Assembly: GCF_018128905.1 (NCBI RefSeq)
Contig: NZ_CP063808.1
Coordinates: forward strand, 7,502,001-7,566,000
DNA length: 64,000 nucleotides
Source of the DNA: Streptomyces sp. A2-16
Lineage (GTDB): Bacteria > Actinomycetota > Actinomycetes > Streptomycetales > Streptomycetaceae
Direction: 5' to 3'
The position numbers and the translations under genes were made by a program. Shown here one piece after another: positions 1 to 10,738 of the stretch (the first letter of the stretch is position 1; the number at the start of each line of letters is the position of its first letter). A model generated the notes under the pieces. That model was given only the letters and a program-made list of their open reading frames with translations. It ran no database searches and was not told the origin of the DNA.

Positions 1-355
1 CCGCCATCTTCGCCTTGGCCCGCAGACCCAGCGAACGCCGCTTGACGATCTTGATGTAGTCGTCCAGGAAGCCGACCAGGCCCATGCCGCACATCAGGCC
101 GAGCACCAGCAGGCCCGAGTAGGTGGGCGGGTAACCGGTGATGATCTTGGACAGGAAGTAGGCGGCGACGGTCGCCAGGATGAAGGCGATACCACCCATG
201 GTGGGCGTACCGCGCTTGCTGGCGTGCTCGCGCGGGCCGTCGTCGCGGATGTACTGGCCGTAACCCTTGCGCGCGAGCAGCTTGATCAGCAGCGGGGTGC
301 CGACCAGGGTCAGAAACAGGCCGATGACTCCTGAGAACAGGATCTGCTTCATCAT
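1..355 (-). CDS. mraY: Phospho-N-acetylmuramoyl-pentapeptide transferase, N-terminal part (cut by window edge)
   Basis: Makes lipid I by moving phospho-MurNAc-pentapeptide from UDP onto undecaprenyl phosphate at the inner face of the membrane. The visible N-terminus (about 118 residues) has a hydrophobic first segment, the family motif GTPTMGGIAF and the FLDDYIK loop with the catalytic aspartate pair. The start is the first of two adjacent ATG codons; its ATGA overlaps the murF stop, which implies translational coupling. The gene runs off the left edge, so the C-terminal two thirds are absent here. Identification is secure. Confidence 0.95.
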   Translation of the reverse strand, partial: MMKQILFSGVIGLFLTLVGTPLLIKLLARKGYGQYIRDDGPREHASKRGTPTMGGIAFILATVAAYFLSKIITGYPPTYSGLLVLGLMCGMGLVGFLDDYIKIVKRRSLGLRAKAKMA

Positions 356-1761
356 CGGGCGGCAACCTCACCCTCGGCGTCGAGCAGCGCCTGGGCGACG
401 CTCTCCAGGCCGACCGACCGGGACGCCTTCACGAGGACGACGTCTCCCGGGCGCAACTCACTGCGCAGCAGGTCGACCGCCGCCTGTGCGTCGGACACGT
501 GCACCGACTCCTCACCCCACGAACCCTCGTTATATGCGCCCAGTTGCAGCCAGGACGCTTCCCTGCCCCCGACCGCGACGAGCTTGCCGACATTGAGCCG
601 GACGGCGAGCCGTCCGACCGCGTCGTGCTCGGCGAGCGCCTCGTCCCCGAGCTCGGCCATCTTGCCGAGCACCGCCCAGGTCCGCCGCCCCTTGCCCATC
701 GCCGCGAGCGCGCGCAGAGCGGCTCGCATGGACTCGGGGTTCGCGTTGTAGGCGTCGTTGACGATGGTCACGCCGTCCGGGCGCTCGGTGACCTCCATAC
801 GCCAGCGGGAGAGGGAGCCCGCCTCGGAGAGCGCGGTGGCGATCTCACTTGCGGACATGCCCAGCTCATGGGCGACGGCGGCCGCGGCGAGCGCGTTCGA
901 CACGTGGTGCTCACCGTACAGGCGCATGGTCACTTCGCTTGCACCGGAGGGTGTGCGAAGACTGAAGGCGGGCTGTCCGGTGTCCGTGAGTCGCACGTTC
1001 TCGGCGCGTACGTCCGCTTCGCCGGACTCTCCGAAAAGGATCACCTTCGCCTTCGTACGGGAGGCCATGGCCCGTACGAGAGGATCGTCGGCGTTGAGAA
1101 TCGCGGTGCCGCCCTCGCTCTCCGGCGGGAGGGCCTCCACCAGCTCGCCCTTGGCCTGCGCGATCTGCTCGCGGCCGCCGAACTCGCCGATGTGGGCGGT
1201 GCCGACGTTCAGGACGAGGCCGATCCTCGGGGGCGTCAGATCCGTGAGGTAGCTGATGTGCCCGATCCCGCGGGCGCCCATCTCCAGGACGAGGAACCGG
1301 GTCTCCTCGGTGGCGGTGAGCGCGGTGAGCGGCAGCCCGATCTCGTTGTTGAGCGAGCCCGGTGTGAACACCGTCGGCGCCTTGCGCCGGAGCACCTGGG
1401 CGATCAGGTCCTTGGTGCTGGTCTTGCCGGCCGAGCCGGTGAGGGCGACCAGGGTCGCGCCGAGCCGTCGTACGACATGACGCGCGAGGGCGCCGAGAGC
1501 CGTCTGGACGTCCTCGACGACGATCGCGGGCACGCCGACGGGGCGCTGGGCCAGCACGGCCACCGCACCCGCCCGGACGGCCTGGTCGGCGTAGTCGTGG
1601 CCGTCGACGCGCTCCCCCACGAAGGCGGCGAACAGGCTGCCGTCCTTCACCTGCCGGGAGTCGATGACGACGGGCCCGTGCACCTGCACCGACGGATCCG
1701 GTATGTCATGCGTCTGCCCGCCGACGACTGAGGCGATCTCGGCGAGAGAGAGGGCGATCAC
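352..1761 (-). CDS. murF: UDP-N-acetylmuramoyl-tripeptide--D-alanyl-D-alanine ligase
   Basis: Cytoplasmic Mur ligase that adds D-Ala-D-Ala to UDP-MurNAc-tripeptide. The 469-residue product has the Mur ligase P-loop TGSAGKTSTKD near residue 110, NNEIGLPLT, and the central motif ending in NDAYNANPES. I chose the GTG at 1761 (product begins VIALSLAEIA) because it has an AGGGATGA ribosome site and begins just after the murE stop; longer readings run back into murE. It overlaps mraY by 4 nt. Part of the minus-strand dcw operon. Confidence 0.95.
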   Translation of the reverse strand: MIALSLAEIASVVGGQTHDIPDPSVQVHGPVVIDSRQVKDGSLFAAFVGERVDGHDYADQAVRAGAVAVLAQRPVGVPAIVVEDVQTALGALARHVVRRLGATLVALTGSAGKTSTKDLIAQVLRRKAPTVFTPGSLNNEIGLPLTALTATEETRFLVLEMGARGIGHISYLTDLTPPRIGLVLNVGTAHIGEFGGREQIAQAKGELVEALPPESEGGTAILNADDPLVRAMASRTKAKVILFGESGEADVRAENVRLTDTGQPAFSLRTPSGASEVTMRLYGEHHVSNALAAAAVAHELGMSASEIATALSEAGSLSRWRMEVTERPDGVTIVNDAYNANPESMRAALRALAAMGKGRRTWAVLGKMAELGDEALAEHDAVGRLAVRLNVGKLVAVGGREASWLQLGAYNEGSWGEESVHVSDAQAAVDLLRSELRPGDVVLVKASRSVGLESVAQALLDAEGEVAAR

Positions 1762-1765
1762 AAGT

Positions 1766-3430
1766 TCATCCCTGGGTCTTCTGGATGGCTTCTCGAAGCA
1801 CCTGGCGGTCGTCGAAGGGACGGACCACCCCGGCGATGTCCTGGCCCTGCTCGTGGCCCTTCCCGGCGACCAGTACGGTGTCGCCCGGCCGCGCGCGGGC
1901 GACGGCTGCGGCGATCGCGGCGGCCCGGTCCTCGAAGACCTGGACCTCGCCGCGCTCGTGTGCTGGTACGGACGCCGCGCCCTCGAGCATGGTTGCAAGG
2001 ATCGCGAGCGGGTCCTCGGAGCGGGGGTTGTCGGAGGTCAGTACGGCGGTGTCGGCGAGGCGGGCCGCGGCCGCGCCCATCGGTCCGCGCTTGGTCCTGT
2101 CGCGGTCGCCCCCGCAGCCGAGCACGATGTGCAACCGGCCCTCGGTGACCTTGCGGAGCGCCTTGAGCACCGACTCGACGGCGTCCGTCTTGTGGGCGTA
2201 GTCCACCACCGCGAGGTAGGGCTGCCCGACGTCCACGCGCTCCAGGCGGCCCGGTACGCCCGGCACCGCGGCGACGCCCTCTGCGGCGGTCTGCGGGTCG
2301 AGGCCGGCCGCGGCCAGGGCGACGATCGCGGCGAGGGAGTTCGCCACGTTGAAGGGGCCCGCGAGCGGGGACCTGGCGGCGATCCGCTCGCCCTTGGGGC
2401 CGATCACGGTGAACGTCGAGTCCATGGGCCCGACTTCGACGTCCTCGGCGCGCCAGTCGGCGTCGGGGTGGCCCTCGGCGGAGAAGGTGACGACCGGGAC
2501 CGTGGCTTCCTTGACGAGCCTGCGGCCGTACTCGTCGTCGAGGTTGACGACGCCGAGACGGCTGCGTTTCGGCGTGAAGAGCTGCGCCTTGGCCTGGAAG
2601 TAGTCCTCCATGTCGGAGTGGAACTCCATGTGCTCCGGGCTGAGGTTGGTGAAGACCCCGATGTCGAAGACACAGCCGTCGACCCGGCCGAGGACCAGGG
2701 CGTGGCTGGAGACCTCCATGGCGACCGCTTCGACACCGCGCTCGCGCATGACCGCGAACAGGGCCTGGAGGTCGGTGGCCTCGGGCGTGGTGCGCTCGGA
2801 CTTGATGCGCTCGTCACCGATGCGCATCTCGACGGTGCCGATCAGGCCGGTGGACCTGAGCCCCTTGAGACCGCCCTCGACGAGGTAGGCGGTGGTGGTC
2901 TTGCCGGAGGTGCCGGTGATCCCGATCTGGAGCAGGTCGCGGCCGGGGTGGCCGTAGATCGTGGCGGCCAGTGCGCCCATGCGCGCGCGTGGGTCCTCGA
3001 CGACCAGCACCGGGAGCCCGGTCGCGGCGGCACGCTCGGCGCCCGTCGGGTCGGTCAGCACCGCGACCGCGCCGAGGCCGAGAGCCTGGGTGACGAAGTC
3101 GGCACCGTGCAGACGGGCCCCGGGGAGGGCGGCGTACAGGTCGCCCGGGCGGACGGCGCGCGAGTCATGGGTGATGCCCGTGACCTCGACCGTCTCCTGC
3201 GCGGGGTCCGGTGCGGCGGCACCCAGCTGATCGGCGAGCTCCGCGAGGGGTGTTGCGGAGACCCGGACCGGCCGGGGCGGTCCCGGATATGTCACGGGTG
3301 CGCCCTTCTGGGTGGTTTGGGACTGATCAGCGTGTGGCACGGCGGTGAGCGTACCGGGCGCACCCGCCTCGGAGCGAAGTGAGGGGCGGGGCGCGCCCTG
3401 GTTCCCGGAATCGGAGGTGATCGTCGTCAC
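1766..3430 (-). CDS. murE: UDP-N-acetylmuramoyl-tripeptide synthetase
   Basis: Adds the third stem-peptide residue, diaminopimelate in actinomycetes, to UDP-MurNAc-L-Ala-D-Glu. The product has 554 residues with the P-loop GITGTSGKTTTAYLVEGG, the motif HEQGQD, and DNPRSEDP, whose DNPR signature marks DAP-adding MurE enzymes. The GTG at 3430 gives an unconserved leader of about 45 residues before the domain starts; a second in-frame GTG (product VTYPGPPRP) is possible. It follows ftsI by about 100 bp and nearly abuts murF. Confidence 0.93.
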   Translation of the reverse strand: MTTITSDSGNQGAPRPSLRSEAGAPGTLTAVPHADQSQTTQKGAPVTYPGPPRPVRVSATPLAELADQLGAAAPDPAQETVEVTGITHDSRAVRPGDLYAALPGARLHGADFVTQALGLGAVAVLTDPTGAERAAATGLPVLVVEDPRARMGALAATIYGHPGRDLLQIGITGTSGKTTTAYLVEGGLKGLRSTGLIGTVEMRIGDERIKSERTTPEATDLQALFAVMRERGVEAVAMEVSSHALVLGRVDGCVFDIGVFTNLSPEHMEFHSDMEDYFQAKAQLFTPKRSRLGVVNLDDEYGRRLVKEATVPVVTFSAEGHPDADWRAEDVEVGPMDSTFTVIGPKGERIAARSPLAGPFNVANSLAAIVALAAAGLDPQTAAEGVAAVPGVPGRLERVDVGQPYLAVVDYAHKTDAVESVLKALRKVTEGRLHIVLGCGGDRDRTKRGPMGAAAARLADTAVLTSDNPRSEDPLAILATMLEGAASVPAHERGEVQVFEDRAAAIAAAVARARPGDTVLVAGKGHEQGQDIAGVVRPFDDRQVLREAIQKTQG

Positions 3431-3527
3431 GAGGTGGTTCCTGGTGGCCTTTCCGAGGTGCTGATGACGTGCTGATGAGGTACGGCCGACGTGCCGAGCG
3501 GGCCGGCGGGTGCCGGCACCGTGCAGG

Positions 3528-5513
3528 TCAGGGCGTGTAGGTGACGGGCAGCTTCGCGGCCTTCGCCCCCGTGGGCGGGATCTGCAGGGTCTTCAGGGCG
3601 AACTCCATGACCTTCTTGTAGACGGGTCCGCAGATCTGGCCGCCGAAGTAGCTGCCGCTGGTGGCGTTCTGGATGGCGCAGTAGACGGTGATCCGCGGCT
3701 TGTCGGCGGGCGCGAAGCCGGCGAACGACGAGGTGTAGCCCTTGTACCTGCCGGTGGCCGGATCCACGCGGTTGGCCGTGCCCGTCTTGCCCGCGACCCG
3801 GTAGCCGGGGATGCGGGCCTTGGTGCCGGTGCCCTCCTGGTCGTCCACGACGGACTCCAGCATCTGGGCCAGGGTCTTGGCCGTCTTCGCGCTGACGACC
3901 CTTGTCTCCTTGGGCTTGGCGACGGGTGTGAAGCGTCCGTCGGGCCCCTTGGTGCCGCGCACGAGCGTGGGTTCGACGCGGACACCGCCGTTGGCGATCG
4001 TCGAGTAGACGGACGCGGCCTGCATCGCGTTGAGGGAGACGCCCTGGCCGAAAGGAATCGTGTACTGCTGTGAGGTCGACCAGTCGGCGGGCTTGGCGAG
4101 GATGCCCGGGGTCTCGCCCGGGAAGTCCAGCCCGCTGTAGCGGCCGAGGCCGAACTTGCGCAGGTAGGAGTAGAGGACCTGGTTGGCCTGCGCCTGGGTC
4201 TTGCCGAGCTGGCCGGTCGCCAGGATGGTGCCGATGTTCGAGGACTTGGCGAGCACGCCGTTGAGCGTGAGGTACCAGGTCTCGTGGTCGATGTCGTCCT
4301 TGAAGAGCCGGTCGCCGCGGTGCAGCCGGTTGGGCACGATCACATGCGTGAGCGGGGTGGCGACGCCCTGTTCCAGTACTGCGGCCATCGACATGACCTT
4401 GGCGGTGGAACCGGGCTCGTAGGCGTCCTGGAGGGCCGCGTTGCCCATGTTCACGGAGCTCGCCTTGGACAGGTCGTTCGGGTCGAAGCCCGGTGAGTTG
4501 GCCATGGCGAGGACCTGGCCGGTCCGCGTGTCCTGCACTATCACGTACCCGCGGTCCGCCTTGGACTCCTTCACCTGGTCGGTGATGGCCTGCTGGGCGG
4601 CCCACTGGATGTCGCGGTCGATGGTGAGCTCGACGTCGCTGCCGGGCACCGCGGGCGTCTCGGTGGAGCCCACGGTGGGCACCTGACGGCCGCCGGACTG
4701 GGCGTAGCGCACCTTGCCGTCCTTGCCGGCCAGCAGGGAGTTCAGCTGCTGCTCGACCCCGCCGCCGCCCTTGCCGTCGGCGTTGACCCAGCCCAGTATC
4801 CCGGCGGCGAGGTCGCCGTTCGGGTACACGCGCTTGGTCGTCGGCACGGACAGGACGCCCGCGAGGACGTTGGCCGTGCCCGGGTCGGTCTCGCTCTTGG
4901 TGGCGAGCGCGGACCTCAGGTCCTTGATCTGCTTCCAGACCTGCGGGGTCTGCCGGTTGGCGAGCAGGACGTAGCGCAGCTTCTTGTCCTTGGGCCGCAG
5001 CTTCTTGACGATCGTCTCCTGCTCCTGCCCCAGGATCGGGGCGAGCAGGGCGGCGGCCTGCTCGGGACCGTCGTCGATCTTCAGCTGCTTGCGGGTGAAC
5101 AGCGTCGGGTCGGCCGTGATGTCGTACGCGTCCTCGCTGGTCGCGAGGGCCACCCCGTCCCGGTCGGTGATCCCGCCGCGCTCGGCGGCGAGCGTGTAGC
5201 CGACGTACCTGTTCCGCTCGGCCTTGGCGGCGTACGTGCTCGCGTCCACCGCCTGCACCTGGAGCAGTCGTACGACGAAGGCGGCCAGCACCAGGGTCAG
5301 CGCGAGGCCGACCAGGCGCAGCCGGGGGCGGGGACTGCCCAGGCGGATGGTCTTGGGGGCCGTGCCGCGGGGGGCCGCGGGGCGGCGGGCGGGGCGGGCG
5401 CCGGGGCCCGGGCGCGGTCGGCCGACGGGGCGGCCGGAGCGCTCGGGGCGGGCGGGTCCGGGCACGCGGCGGCGCGGCGGTTGCCTGCCGAAGTCGTCAG
5501 ACACTTCCGTCAC
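3528..5513 (-). CDS. ftsI: Septal peptidoglycan transpeptidase (class B PBP, FtsI/PBP3)
   Basis: Cross-links septal peptidoglycan in the periplasmic space. The 661-residue protein has a long Pro/Arg-rich cytoplasmic tail (residues 1-60), one membrane anchor near 66-86, the dimerisation domain, then transpeptidase motifs: S369-T-A-K, S424-S-N and KTGTANR. No PASTA repeats follow, unlike many Firmicute homologues. The GTG start overlaps the ftsL stop as GTGA. In Streptomyces this gene serves sporulation septation; that role is known for the family, not visible here. Confidence 0.94.
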   Translation of the reverse strand: MTEVSDDFGRQPPRRRVPGPARPERSGRPVGRPRPGPGARPARRPAAPRGTAPKTIRLGSPRPRLRLVGLALTLVLAAFVVRLLQVQAVDASTYAAKAERNRYVGYTLAAERGGITDRDGVALATSEDAYDITADPTLFTRKQLKIDDGPEQAAALLAPILGQEQETIVKKLRPKDKKLRYVLLANRQTPQVWKQIKDLRSALATKSETDPGTANVLAGVLSVPTTKRVYPNGDLAAGILGWVNADGKGGGGVEQQLNSLLAGKDGKVRYAQSGGRQVPTVGSTETPAVPGSDVELTIDRDIQWAAQQAITDQVKESKADRGYVIVQDTRTGQVLAMANSPGFDPNDLSKASSVNMGNAALQDAYEPGSTAKVMSMAAVLEQGVATPLTHVIVPNRLHRGDRLFKDDIDHETWYLTLNGVLAKSSNIGTILATGQLGKTQAQANQVLYSYLRKFGLGRYSGLDFPGETPGILAKPADWSTSQQYTIPFGQGVSLNAMQAASVYSTIANGGVRVEPTLVRGTKGPDGRFTPVAKPKETRVVSAKTAKTLAQMLESVVDDQEGTGTKARIPGYRVAGKTGTANRVDPATGRYKGYTSSFAGFAPADKPRITVYCAIQNATSGSYFGGQICGPVYKKVMEFALKTLQIPPTGAKAAKLPVTYTP

Positions 5514-6094
5514 CTGCCGGGAGTCGGGGTCGGGGTCGGGGAGAGCGGGATGTCCGAGGGGGCGGTCCCGGGCGCCGGTACGACGGTCTGTGCCGGGGCG
5601 CTGCTCACCGCCGCAGTGGTGCCGGCCGCCGGGGCGGTGCTGGCCGTCGGCGTCGGGACGGCGCCGCTGTCGAACGCCTCGGGCGCGAGGACGAGCGGCA
5701 TCCGCAAGGAGGCCTGCTCGGCGGCGGAGGCGGGGGACGGGACGCCCTTGACGGTGCCGTCGGGGTCCAGGAAGGCCGGGTCGCCGCCGGGCACCATGCC
5801 GAGTTCACGGGCCCGGCGCACCAGGGCGTCGGGCGCGGAGTAGGCGTCGATGTCCCGCTGCAGAGCCTGTTGTTCGTCGGTGAGGCTCTTCGTGTCCTTC
5901 TGGAGGTCGGTGAGCTTGAACGACCCCTCGCTCAGCGCGGAGTTCAGCACCAGCAGCCCGATGAGGCCGCCGCCGAGGAGGAGCACCACGAGGAGCACGA
6001 AGGGCGTGCGGGCCGCCTGTCCGGGGCTCGCCGTGCCGGGGAGGAGACGCGCGAGACGAGCGGCCCTCCCCCTCAGTTCGGGTTTCCTGCTCAC
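5510..6094 (-). CDS. ftsL: Cell division protein FtsL-like (septum formation initiator)
   Basis: Small bitopic division protein, 194 residues from the GTG at 6094, which has a GGGAGG ribosome site; the longer reading from 6127 adds 11 residues without support. It has an Arg-rich cytoplasmic tail, a membrane helix of Leu/Val/Gly at about residues 37-58, then a short coiled coil (KLTDLQKDTKSLTDEQQALQ) and a Pro/Ala/Thr-rich C-terminal tail. Its position between rsmH and ftsI is the usual ftsL slot. Sequence conservation of FtsL is low, so context and topology carry the call. Confidence 0.82.
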   Translation of the reverse strand: MSRKPELRGRAARLARLLPGTASPGQAARTPFVLLVVLLLGGGLIGLLVLNSALSEGSFKLTDLQKDTKSLTDEQQALQRDIDAYSAPDALVRRARELGMVPGGDPAFLDPDGTVKGVPSPASAAEQASLRMPLVLAPEAFDSGAVPTPTASTAPAAGTTAAVSSAPAQTVVPAPGTAPSDIPLSPTPTPTPGR

Positions 6095-6152
6095 GCACCC
6101 TCCCGTGAGTCCGGTTTCCCAACCCACTTACGCGGCTCTCGCGGCTCACGCA

Positions 6153-7109
6153 TCATTCGATGGACTCCCTGATTCGCTCGGCGCCCCTGCAACGCGCCGG
6201 TGCGGCCCGCCGGTTCTCGGCGATCTCTTCCTCGGTGGGAAGTTCGGCACCGCGCGTGAGCAGCTTGAGCCGGGGCTGGTAGCGCTCGGGCACGACGGGC
6301 AGTCCGGGCGGGGCCGTGGTGGCGGCGCCGGCCGCGAAGACCTGCTTGACCAGCCGGTCCTCCAGCGAGTGGTACGACAGCACGGCGATCCGGCCGCCCA
6401 CGGCGAGTGCCTCGACCGCGGCCGGGATCGCCCGCTCCAGGACCGAGAGTTCGCCGTTGACCTCGATGCGCAGGGCCTGGAAGGTGCGCTTGGCCGGGTT
6501 GCCGCCGGTGCGCTTGGCGGCCTGCGGCAGGGAGTCGCGGATCAGCTCGACGAGCCGCGCGCTGTTCGTGAACGGCTCCTTGTCGCGCTCGCGCACGATC
6601 GCGGCGACGATCCGCTTGGCCTGCTTCTCCTCGCCGTACGCCCTGAGGATCCGGACGAGTTCGCCCGGCGGGTAGGTGTTCAGGACCTCGGCGGCGCTGA
6701 TGCCGGTCGTCTGGTCCATGCGCATGTCGAGCGGGGCGTCCTGGGCGTAGGCGAAGCCGCGGTCTGCCTCGTCGAGCTGCATGGAGGAGACCCCGAGGTC
6801 GAACAGGACGCCCTGCACGCGCGCGATGCCGAGCCGGTCGAGCACCTCCGGGAGCTCGTCGTAGACCGCGTGGACGAGGGTGGCGCGCTCACCGAAGGGC
6901 GCGAGCCGCTCGCCCGACAGGCGCAGGGCCTCCTTGTCGCGGTCGAGGGCGACGAGCCTGGCCTCGGGGAACCGCTGGAGCAGGGCCTCGCTGTGACCGC
7001 CGAGCCCGAGCGTGCAGTCGACCACCACCGACCCGGGCCGCTCGAGCGCGGGGGCCAACAGGTCCAGGCACCGCTGGAGCATCACCGGGACGTGTCGACT
7101 CTGGCTCAA
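6153..7109 (-). CDS. rsmH: 16S rRNA (cytosine(1402)-N(4))-methyltransferase
   Basis: SAM-dependent methyltransferase of C1402 in the ribosomal decoding centre (also called MraW). The 318-residue product starts SQSRHVPVMLQRCLDLL and carries the motif DCTLGLGGHSEALL, the FDLGVSSMQLDEADRGF block and the C-terminal SYHSLEDRLVK block. The start codon is TTG with a GAGAGG site upstream. It is the first gene of the dcw operon here. No mraZ is found upstream, although mraZ precedes this gene in many bacteria. Confidence 0.95.
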   Translation of the reverse strand: MSQSRHVPVMLQRCLDLLAPALERPGSVVVDCTLGLGGHSEALLQRFPEARLVALDRDKEALRLSGERLAPFGERATLVHAVYDELPEVLDRLGIARVQGVLFDLGVSSMQLDEADRGFAYAQDAPLDMRMDQTTGISAAEVLNTYPPGELVRILRAYGEEKQAKRIVAAIVRERDKEPFTNSARLVELIRDSLPQAAKRTGGNPAKRTFQALRIEVNGELSVLERAIPAAVEALAVGGRIAVLSYHSLEDRLVKQVFAAGAATTAPPGLPVVPERYQPRLKLLTRGAELPTEEEIAENRRAAPARCRGAERIRESIE

Positions 7110-7340
7110 GGGGCCCTCTCAGGTCCGGCGCGGGCCGTACGCACCGCCGGGCTCCCGCCCTTCCCCAGCTTCGCTGGAGGCCCCGAGGGGGAGGCCTGCC
7201 GGCGCCGGAAGCGTCAGCCGACCGGGAGCGGGAGGAGGCCGAGCCGTACGTACGCGCCGCGCACGTGGGAAGATCTCCGGAAAATCGCCGGGGTCTCCGG
7301 GGAAAGTCCAGCAGGGAGGCCTCGCCTCCCGCTTCGCGTC
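7110..7340. other. Leader region of the dcw operon; no gene seen
   Basis: The stretch between the dcw promoter and rsmH is untranslated. It has GGAGGCC-type repeats around 7170-7200. A small hairpin, CACCCG-TTC-GGGTG, lies beyond the promoter at about 7427-7440 on the carbonic anhydrase side. No mraZ-like reading frame is present on either strand. Confidence 0.5.
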
Positions 7341-7368
7341 ACTTTAGTCCACGGTGTCTCGCGGTCAA
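7341..7368 (-). promoter_or_regulatory. Promoter of the rsmH-mraY dcw operon
   Basis: Minus-strand -35 TTGACC (7363-7368) and -10 TAAAGT (7341-7346) are 16 bp apart, close to the consensus for the principal sigma factor. The start point would be near 7334, giving a 5' leader of about 225 nt before rsmH. This is the best promoter seen for the division operon. Confidence 0.7.
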
Positions 7369-7543
7369 TCAACCGGCCTGCGCGTCGCGCACCGGCGCGG
7401 ACCCGATGCTGGGAATGGGCGGAAAACACCCGTTCGGGTGCACCCGATCCCCTTGTGGGGTACCTCACACAGAGGACGTGATGACGCTCTTTTTCCCTTC
7501 TCACGACAGGACCGCGACGGCGGTGACCAGTACCGTCATGGTT

Positions 7544-8086
7544 ATGACGACTTCCGCATCCGTTCCCACCGAAGGCGCCATATCCCCCGGCGGCGGGGTG
7601 ACCGACCGCCTGGTCGACGCAAACGAGCGGTACGCCGCCGCGTTCACCGACCCCGGGATGGACGCCCGCCCCGTCCTGCACGTCGCCGTCGTGGCCTGCA
7701 TGGACGCCCGCCTCGACCTGCACGCCGCGCTCGGCCTGGAACTCGGCGACTGCCACACCATCCGCAACGCGGGCGGCGTGGTCACCGACGACGTGATCCG
7801 CTCCCTCACCATCAGCCAGCGCAAACTCGGCACCCGCAGCATCGTGCTCATCCACCACACGGGCTGCGGCCTGGAGGCGATCACCGAGGACTTCCGCACC
7901 GAGCTGGAGATGGAGGTCGGCCAGCGCCCGGCATGGGCCGTGGAGGCCTTCCGGGACGTCGACCAGGACGTACGCCAGTCCATGCAGCGGGTGCGCACCT
8001 CGCCGTTCCTGCTGCACACCGACGACGTGCGCGGCTTCGTGTTCGACGTGAAGACGGGCCTGCTGCGCGAGATCGACCCGGCCTGA
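7544..8086 (+). CDS. Beta-class carbonic anhydrase
   Basis: Reversible hydration of CO2 to bicarbonate in the cytoplasm. The 180-residue product shows the beta-class zinc site: C52-M-D-A-R followed by H105-T-G-C108, in the short Rv1284-like form with the block IRNAGGVVTDDVIRSL. Two in-frame ATGs lie at 7538 and 7544; I prefer 7544 because TACCGT (7531-7536) sits 7 nt upstream as a -10 box for a leaderless message and there is no ribosome site. It is divergent from the dcw operon. Confidence 0.9.
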   Translation: MTTSASVPTEGAISPGGGVTDRLVDANERYAAAFTDPGMDARPVLHVAVVACMDARLDLHAALGLELGDCHTIRNAGGVVTDDVIRSLTISQRKLGTRSIVLIHHTGCGLEAITEDFRTELEMEVGQRPAWAVEAFRDVDQDVRQSMQRVRTSPFLLHTDDVRGFVFDVKTGLLREIDPA

Positions 8087-8336
8087 GACCGGTGCAGCAC
8101 ACTGCCGTAGCTGTCGTTTCGCTGTTGATTTCGGCCCTCAGGGTGCCCAAAACACCGTAAGACCCGACATAGTGCAGCCAGTTGTCCACAGTCGAGTGAC
8201 ACGAATCGGTAACGGCAGCAAGAATGCGGGTGTGGCGTCGCGCGGAACTTTTCACGCGTGGTGTCCGTGATTCGGGGTGGGCCGGTTACGCATCACAGAG
8301 CGTCGGCCCGGAAAGTTTCGGGCCGAGGAGGGCCGG

Positions 8337-9370
<1,034 letters not shown>

Positions 9371-9371
<1 letters not shown>

Positions 9372-10738
9372 TGTCCACCGGGGTGCCCTCGGCCGGCGGC
9401 CCCGAGCCCGACCGGGGCGACAAGGGCGGTGTCCGCACGGCACTGGCCGGTCTGACCACCCGGGGCCGCTCCTTCTTCGCCGCCGGCATCGCCGCGGCCA
9501 TCTGCGCGTACGTCCTGGGCCAGAGCGACCTGCTCCGGGTCGGCCTGCTCCTCGCCGTGCTGCCCCTGGTGTGCGCCACCGTGCTCTACCGCACCCGCTA
9601 CCGGGTCGCGGGCAGCCGCCGGCTCTCCCCCGCGCGCGTGCCCGCCGGCAGCGAGGCCCGCGTGCATCTGCGGATGGACAACGTCTCGCGCCTGCCCACC
9701 GGCCTGCTGATGCTCCAGGACCGGGTCCCCTACGTCCTCGGCCCGCGCCCCCGCTTCGTGCTCGACCGCGTCGAGCCGGGCGGCCGCCGCGAGGTCTCCT
9801 ACCGCGTCCGCTCCGACCTGCGCGGCCGCTATCCGCTGGGCCCGCTCCAGCTGCGCCTGACCGACCCGTTCGGGATGTGCGAGCTGACCCGGTCCTTCTC
9901 CTCGTACGACACCCTGACCGTGATCCCGCGCGTGGAGGCGCTGCCGCCGGTGCGGCTGAGCGGCGAGGCCAAGGGGTACGGCGACGGACGGCAGCGCTCG
10001 CTCGCCCTGGCCGGCGAGGACGACGTGATCCCGCGCGGCTACCGCTACGGCGACGACCTGCGCCGGGTGCACTGGCGCTCCACCGCCCGCTACGGCGAGC
10101 TGATGGTGCGCCGCGAGGAACAGCCCCAGCGCGCCCGCTGCACGGTGCTGCTGGACACCCGGGGCCTCGCCTTCGCGGGCGCGGGCCCCGACTCGGCCTT
10201 CGAGTGGGCCGTCTCGGGCGCCGCCTCCGTCCTGGTCCACATGCTCGAGCGGGGCTTCTCCGTCCGGCTGCTGACCGACACCGGCAACTCCGTGCCCGGT
10301 GAGGGCGCCGACGGCTTCGCGGGCGCCAGCCAGGGGACCGCGGACGCGGCCGGACTGATGATGGACACGCTCGCGGTGATCGACCACTCCGACGGCACGG
10401 GCCTGTCGCGCGCGTACGACGTGCTGCGCAGCGGCAACGAAGGGCTGCTGGTGGCGTTCTTCGGCGACCTGGACGAGGAGCAGGCCACCGTGGTCGCCAA
10501 GATGCGCCAGCGCAGCGGGGGCGCGCTCGCCTTCGTGCTCGACAGCGAGAGCTGGGTGCGGGAACCGACCGATGTTCCCGGGCCGTTGCAGGAGCGCGAG
10601 GAGCGGTTGCGGATGCTGCGCGAGGCGGGCTGGACGGCACTGGGCGTGCCCCGGGGCGCCTCGCTGGAGGAGCTGTGGCGTCTCGCGGACCGCGAGCGCT
10701 CGGGCGTCGGTGCGGCCGGCGCCGGGGAGGGATCATGA
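9371..10738 (+). CDS. DUF58 domain membrane protein
   Basis: 455 residues from the ATG at 9371 (a GTG at 9368 would add one codon). Two hydrophobic stretches lie near residues 30-75, followed by a cytoplasmic DUF58 domain with the diagnostic block YGDDLRRVHWRSTARYGELMVR split around the conserved Arg and Trp. DUF58 proteins are a VWA-like partner of MoxR ATPases. The start overlaps the moxR stop and the end overlaps the transglutaminase start, so the three genes are translationally coupled. The biochemical role is unknown. Confidence 0.88.
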
